Shown: positions 58,319-64,000 of the stretch, in pieces | Layout of the letters: every line of letters starts with the position of its first letter | Numbering within the stretch: position 1 is the stretch's first letter | Assembly: GCA_018136815.1 (NCBI GenBank) | Contig: CM030932.1 | Location: forward strand, 8,323,628 to 8,387,627 | Direction of reading: 5' to 3' | DNA from: Isochrysis galbana | Taxonomy: Eukaryota > Haptophyta > Isochrysidales > Isochrysidaceae | Length of the DNA stretch: 64,000 nucleotides | Position numbers and translations under genes: made by a program | Notes under the pieces: generated by a model | The model's database searches: none | Told to the model about the DNA's origin: nothing | The model's input: the letters and a program-made list of their open reading frames with translations, nothing else

Positions 58319-61300
58319 ATGGCCGCTGCCGGTGAAGAGTGGCGGCAGCGGCGGCGGCGGCGGGGGCGGCGGGCGGGCTCACCACTGGCACTCTGCCTCG
58401 CCGCCCTCGCGACAGCCTTCCTCCTAGTGTTGCAGGCCTACCTGCTCCGCGCCGAGCCGCAGGCGGTCGGACGTCGCTCAGAGCAGGCGCGCAACGCTGA
58501 CCGTCAGTCTGCAGCACGACACGAGCGCGCTGCAGGGCGTAGCGCGCCGGCCGTGTCACCATCAGCCAGAGGGTTCAACGACATATCGAATCCTGACGTG
58601 CAGCACACGGCTGACCTGGCCGCCGGACAGGCGCAGCCGGCACTACGTGAGCACGCGGACGAGTGGAGCCTGTCGGCAGGGCCACCATCACGATGGCGCC
58701 CATCAGTGGGTGAAGCAAAGACAATGCACTCGCAATTGACCGTCCACGCAGTCCCGTCTCCATCAGGGCTGCTCGTTCAGCTTCGACAGTCAGGCGAGGC
58801 GCTCGGCGACAGGTCCAAGGCGCGGCTGGCCATCGTAATGCCAGTCCGGGACACAAACTTACCGAGTGCACTACGCAACATAGAAAGCTGGGCATTGCGC
58901 CAGCGGCCGCCGTGTGTGGTCGGAGCGTCGCAGAAAGTGAAAAACACCCGACCGAACAGCACCGATGCCAACGCTGAATCATTATACGAGCCTGCTGTGT
59001 CGAGCGGAAGCACTCCGCTGGATCTCACATTCCTTCATTCCCAGGACTTCGCAAGTGATGCTGCGTTGCGCGCCGCGGCAAGCCTGGATCTCGCGCTCCA
59101 TCAACCTGGCGGCGGCAGCTGCTGCTTTGGATCGGTGCGCGGGGCTGTATGCCTTTTTGAAGGCACGCCTTGTTGTTTTCGCTTGCTGCATTCACTCACT
59201 ACCCCCCTCCCCCAGTGAATAGGTACGCTACCTTGCAGCGCGAATACCGCTGGAGCTTGACGTCTACACCATCACGCCAACCCACAACTTCTCGGGTCCA
59301 AATCGTCATTTTCTCGCCGCATTCCGCGAGTTGAATCGGATTCGCAGGCTCGGTCTCGCGCTCTATTCCCACTTTCACCTCATGGAGACGGACACTTATC
59401 CACTTGTTCCGGGATGGGCGGAGAAGCTTGCTGCCCTCTCCACATGGCCGGTGACCGAGGAGGGGTCGGCGCACAAGGCATTAGACGTGTACGGCAATGG
59501 TAGGCGAAGGCACTCGAAGCCATGGGTGCGAGGTGGCCTGTCGATTTGCCTCTCGGCCGCCGACGCCGGAGTAATCCCCGAGCATATCAATGGGAATGCA
59601 CTCTACACGCTCGTACCAAGCACCTTTTACGAACACTTGCAATCGGAGCTGTATGCACGCATGCACACATGGGCGTTTGATGTGCTAATCGGCTACTGGC
59701 TGCGCAGCGCGCATCCGGAGAGGCTGGTGCCATCCGAGCATATCGTGTCGATCTCATCTTTTCAGCGTTCGCGCCTTTGCTGTGAACTTGTCCGCGAGAT
59801 CGTGGCCGCCGCCACGGACGGATCAGTAGGTTTTGCCACAGGCCTAGTGCGCATCCCGTCGAAGCCGCATGCACTGTTACTCCACACTGGCAACATAGGA
59901 AAGATGCCTGACACGACCGTGCACCCAGCAATGCGACAGCTCGGTGCATCTATGCAGGAGCTATTTGTGGCGCAGTGGGACATTCCGTGTGCTACATTGC
60001 TCACGGGCGAGCGCTCCACGCTGCCGGAAAATCTACGCGTCTTTTATGCGCCGGTGGCACCTTGGCGAGTTCCGCTGAAGGCAGTGAGCGGCAGCTGTAC
60101 GGCGCCTCGCGGCGCGCCATCAGCATTGTGGTGGACACCTGATCCATGGAGAACGGACAGCGGCAGCAGAGGAGACCAACCGTTTGAGATAGGGTCTATC
60201 CTCGGGTGCAATGCAATCATTTCGACGCGCCGTCCGCTCGGCGACGAGCGTTTCCACCGCACGCTTTCGGCTGATGGGGGTTTCACGTCCGACATGGCGC
60301 GGTGTGTGGAAAGCCGCCACCTGTTTGATCTAGTCCAATTGGCATCGGGTGCGCAGATGGGCCACAGCCACGCTGCCGATGGCGCCGGGGCCAAAGACAG
60401 TAAAGTCAATGGCGGGGATGGATCTGGTGCGGTTGGTGTGCGTAATGCTGTTTTAGTGATGGCACTGCAATCGCCAGATGACTTTGCATGGGACGCATAC
60501 TTGGCCCACAAATTCCCCGATCTCGTTGACGCTGTGCGACGCCCAGACGCATCCCACAAGCTCGATCACGAGCAGGAGGACGTAGTTGTGGCGCGAGGTG
60601 CTGAGGAGGCCCGCGCTGCGATGGCGGCGCTCGACTCCGAAGCAAGGCGCGAGGCGGATTTGGAGATAAAGGGACTCTTGTCGGCTTCCGAGATTGCTGA
60701 GCGCGTCAACTGGGTCAAAGCTCTCGGACACGATCCCCTCGTTTGTGCCTTGTCGAGTGACAAACGGATAGATGATACCTCGGGAGCTTCACGACCAAGC
60801 TTATTGCTTGGTGGCGAAGATGTCTTGAGGGATGGGGACTCGAACTGCACGACTTTGTCCGTTGAGGATCTCCAAATCGCCGTGACGGTTTTGCGTGAGC
60901 GCTTCCTAGTCATCCCCTTTGGGGCAGACCTCGCCTCAGCTGTGAAGACAGTTTCGACCTACTTTGGCGGCTTGAATGCGTCGCTTAACTCGCAGTTCAG
61001 CCCTCGCGCGCGCTTATTGTTAGCCAATCGCAGCCGCAGTGCACTTGGAGTGACGGTACCGCCCCCGCAGTGGTTGCGAAAAGCCGTTTTGTACAAGCGA
61101 GGGTCGGTAGTGAGCTCGAAGGGAGGTCCAGGCCGAGCCGTTGACGGCGCACATCTGCCAACCAATAGGGGAGACGGCACTGGTTCAATGTTTCTAGACA
61201 GCGTGTTGTACGAGGAGGCTGTGCGCCTTGCGGCCGAGCAACACCGCTCGATAGTCTGGGATCCGCCTGCGCTCGACGATATATGCTCCGTTGCCGATGC

Positions 61301-62009
61301 TGCCGGGGCTGCTCGTGAAATGCCGCTGCCAGAGCCATTAGCACTGAACACGCGGCTTTCATTTGAGTTTGAAGGTGACGGCTCGCGCTTCTTCGAACTT
61401 GTGCTGCCACCACCCCAGACACGAAGCCTAACTCTCCTGGTCAAGGTGAAGAATGTTCTCGGCGCCTCCGACATCTCCATCAACCTGTTCGTCTCACACA
61501 TCGCGAGGGCGCCCTCGTTCTCCGAGCATGAGTTCAGGTGCGATGTCAAAGTGCTTACTCCCGCGCATCAAATGCTGCTTCTTTCCACTGCAATGCGTAT
61601 TCACATGCGGTCATCTGGGCATGCCGGAGCGCTTTCCATCTCATGTCTCACACACACCATTGTTCTTAGATACGTCTTTGACTCGTCGCCTCCGCACCAC
61701 ACGTCCGGGGCTAGATTCACGCTCAAGTCGGGCCGGCTCCACAGCTGTTGCGTTGAGGCCATCAAGAATGCGCGAAATCATGCTATCAAAGGCTTTGGCA
61801 TCTCGACCAAGACGAGTGCCGCAGAAGATGCGCAACATGGACGCATGGTGAAGAGTAGTATTCGTCATCTTGATCCAGAGGCTGAGTGCACATCTCAAGA
61901 CGGGTGGCCACTCATCCTTTGGGTCAACATCAAGTACCGCGCGGCCACCCGCTCGTATCTGGAGTTGTACGCCGTTCCCAAGGCGTCAAGACAGGCAAGC
62001 GTGACTTGA
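58319..62009 (+). CDS. Type II membrane glycosyltransferase-like protein
   Basis: join(58319..59134, 59223..62009), 1200 residues. A basic cytosolic tail (WRQRRRRRGRR) precedes one membrane anchor (LALCLAALATAFLLVLQAYL), the layout of Golgi glycosyltransferases. AIVMPVRDTNLPSALRNIES looks like the start of a nucleotide-sugar-binding fold, and after the intron FHLMETDTYPLVPGWAEKL (acidic cluster), WVRGGLSICLS and EHINGNALYTL form the core. The last 600 residues (two or three further domains, including VEDLQIAVTVLRERFLVIPF and a beta-rich C-terminus) are not recognised. The 88-nt intron has donor GTGCGC and acceptor GAATAG, phase 0. An alternative frame at 59035-59190 (RSINLAAAAAALDRCAGLYA) is also protein-like, so a small extra frame change there cannot be excluded. 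Confidence 0.6.
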
Positions 62010-62103
62010 GCACAGCTGTTAAGGAGTAAGTCACTAGCGATGCAAATTCGTGGCACCTTGGACCTTGATTTGAATTTGAGCCGAGTGCGCTTTGTCTTCA
62101 CCC
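62010..62103. other. 3' end of the glycosyltransferase-like gene
   Basis: Short non-coding gap before the LINE fragment. Confidence 0.4.
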
Positions 62104-62826
62104 CTAGCCTAGCTTTGTTGGCACTGCGCCATTCACAGCAGCCTCTTGCTCACGGCGACACGCCCATTTATGCGCACATAAACCCATCATTGGTAACTCG
62201 GCGTGGCGACGTGGTGCATGGGGGACTCTTTGTGATTCTTTGGGGGAGTAGGGCCAGACGTAGTATTTCCAGAACTCCCATCGGATGTCGTGGTCTGTCA
62301 TTACTGTGTCGTATTCTGAGTGTGCGGCATTGTCCCACTCCTTCGTGCGGAAAATTTCAGTGATATTGGCTATCCATTTGCGGGTCTTAAGTTGTGCGAA
62401 GAATTCTTTAGAGTGTAGGTCCTCTCGGCGGAGTTGGCGGTATAGTGGAAGGTATTTGAGAGGCATCTTGCTGCGCGCTTCGGCTAGCTCGCGTTGCGTG
62501 TTGGCTATCTCCGCCGTGAGCTTTTCGTTGGGCCTCTGTTGTGCGAGGCGGATGTCCAATCTCGTGACTTTCAGTTCTAGAGTGGATTGTATGGAGGGCT
62601 TGGCGCCCTGGCCGCCGTTTCCTCTCTCAGGAAGGTGGCTTTGAGCCCTTTCTCGTTCATGTTGGCCCATACGGCCTCCATGTCGTTTCTGCTGCTTATG
62701 TTGTTGCCGGCCCCACCTGCGAGCATGCGAGCATGCGCGACCGCCACAGCACTGGGATGGCGTATGCAGGGCGTATGGGCGTTCACATTTACCCGGTGTT
62801 GACCCACTTTGCGTTAACACCTCCAT
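62104..62826 (-). pseudogene. LINE ORF2 fragment between endonuclease and RT
   Basis: The second half of this 240-residue frame (KVTRLDIRLAQQRPNEKLTA, ELAEARSKMPLKYLPLYRQL, KEFFAQLKTRKWIANITEIF, EWDNAAHSEYDTVMTDHDIR) is the helical linker between endonuclease and reverse transcriptase of a non-LTR retrotransposon, where FF..L..R..., I..I is characteristic. The first 80 residues are low-complexity and the reverse transcriptase is absent. No full element remains. Confidence 0.55.
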
Positions 62827-62889
62827 TGGCTAGGTGTGGCACATGCGTTAACACCTCAATCTGCAAGTGTTGGTACCATCAGCGGGTTT

Positions 62890-63110
62890 ACACCACACCG
62901 AAAAAAAAACCTTTTAACATTCTCGCCTCACACGTGGCACTGGGTACTATTCTCGTAGCCACGCCCCTTCTCCTCCCTCACCCTCACTCCCCGCCTTGCG
63001 GCAACTCCCCTCGTGCTCTACTTAGGGGCTCAGGTCGTGCGGGGGGTCCGAGCAAAGCGGGGTGCACCTGTCCCCAGCTGCTCGTTCTCGCCTTCCTCCT
63101 GTGTTGCTGG
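62890..63110. repeat. Repeat family F, copy 2
   Basis: Diverged counterpart of 57185-57400, in the same orientation and the same position relative to the coding relic that follows. Confidence 0.5.
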
Positions 63111-63237
63111 GTGACCTGTTTATCCTAGAGTTGTCGTAGTGCGTCGTCGCCGCTGTGTGCGACGATGTTTATGTTGTGGCGGCGACATTAGTCGGTCGCC
63201 CTCCCGAGTGGTCGTTGAAGTGGGACGTCTTGTCGTT

Positions 63238-63500
63238 CTACGCGAGTCTTTCGGCAAGGCCTAGCGCCTTCGCTACGAGGCTAGAAGTAGAAGTCTCGCT
63301 TAGTTGGATTCTACCTTTCTCGTTCTCGATGAATACATACCGGGGTGCGGTACGGGCGACGGTGCCTCGCGCGTGCACGGCCGATGTGGCTCTGAAAAAG
63401 TTTTGGGCACGTGATTGCGGGGTGCAAAATGACCATCTTCTCCGAAACCAGATTCAAAGGCGAACACGCAACCATCAAAGGCACCCCCTACTACCTCCCA
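63238..63500 (-). pseudogene. Coding relic ending AKALGLAERLA
   Basis: From the stop at 63238 upwards: YVFIENEKGRIQLSE, then SLVAKALGLAERLA at the very end; further upstream in another frame FDGCVFAFESGFGEDGHFA and PKTFSEPHRPCTR. The C-terminus corresponds to that at 57520 and PKTFSE..RRCTR to 30430-30470. The opposite strand is also open (MTIFSETRFKGEHATIKGTP), so the coding strand is not certain. Confidence 0.4.
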
Positions 63501-63540
63501 CCTTGCCTGTACCCGTGCGCTTGTCCCCCGCACGCTAGCT

Positions 63541-64000
63541 ACTAGCTAGTTAGTTTGTGAACCCCCCTCCCCACGCCCCAATATCAAATATGCAGTAAAT
63601 ATGTGAAATTTGCGCAAAATGAAATGATATGTAATTTGTAATTTGGAAAAGTTGACCCAAATATGTAGTTCAATATGTATGTCACATGTTTTTACCCAGG
63701 CCCAAGGCCAAGGCCTAGAGAGAGGAGAGAGAGGCCCGTCGCCCCTTCTCATGTGAAGAGGGTCTCTACCTACTTAGTAAGTAACGTAGCAGGAGAGAAA
63801 GAGAGGCAGATGGAGGGCCATTTGTAACAAAAAGAAACAGTTTTCAAAACTCACTCAATTGCTTCTCAGTCTCAGCACACAACTCACCAACAGAGGCACC
63901 GCATCCGCATAGGATATAAAACACTCTGGATACGACATTATACCCTGCTCATGGGGGCTATCGGTACAAAACAACCGAATCTGGGGTCGCGAGCCCACTT
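63541..64000. other. AT-rich end with repeat D fragment
   Basis: 63590-63690 is AT-rich with ATATGT words. 63730-63790 is an inverted match to 21335-21395 (GTCGCCCCTTCTCATGTGAAGAG). Nothing further recognised to the window end. Confidence 0.4.

Noticed and set aside
1-64000. tRNA or rRNA genes
   Set aside because: No cloverleaf with a T-loop GTTCRA core or rRNA-like block was recognised by eye; a covariance-model search would be needed to exclude them.

Overview
This is a GC-rich nuclear window from a eukaryotic alga, most likely a haptophyte or another alga with a red secondary plastid. The evidence is GT-AG introns of about 90-250 nt (several with GTGCG donors), a small protein with an ASA|F-type plastid-targeting leader, mitochondrial complex I and flagellar-type genes, long poly-G/poly-C and CT/GA tracts, and a dense mixture of eukaryotic transposons. 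There is no sign of bacterial operons. The species cannot be fixed from the sequence alone.

Host-type genes (about 12) are: a two-membrane-segment protein with an N-terminal HeH/LEM-like helix pair and four 24-residue repeats (178-1425, -); a 1.39 k-residue coiled-coil protein resembling outer-dynein-arm docking proteins (7529-11689, -); a TPR + DnaJ co-chaperone (16654-18822, -); a small plastid-targeted protein with one intron (19927-20501, +); a cPLA2/patatin-like lipase (23883-26117, -); a PP-loop ATP pyrophosphatase of the DPH6 type with an N-terminal Cys-rich domain (31737-32681, -); complex I NDUFA9-like (33162-34551, +, three exons); a five-exon SLC35 nucleotide-sugar transporter (41338-42862, -); a plant-type CCR4 deadenylase (43451-45229, +); an RBR-like ubiquitin ligase with a UIM (49119-50177, -); the purine enzyme ATIC/PurH (54151-56147, -, three exons); and a 1200-residue type II membrane, glycosyltransferase-like protein (58319-62009, +). 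They act in unrelated pathways and form no visible functional cluster.

The space between them is packed with mobile DNA: a complete plant-type mariner with stowaway-like ends (5096-6906); a chromodomain Ty3/gypsy element whose 213-bp end repeats are identical but whose gag/protease is missing (34907-40455); a 2.77-kb terminal-inverted-repeat element carrying a long acidic-protein ORF and sitting inside an older repeat (26740-29513); a related left end at 50454 with different contents; paired TTAA-abutted ends resembling piggyBac (12313 and 26238); LINE, hAT and gypsy fragments (14986, 46573, 47470, 62104); duplicated pieces of a cytochrome-b561-like exon (15830, 23150); and at least six dispersed repeat families with conserved hairpins. 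Several elements are nested or fused, so the window is a mosaic of compact genes in a transposon graveyard with some apparently recent insertions.
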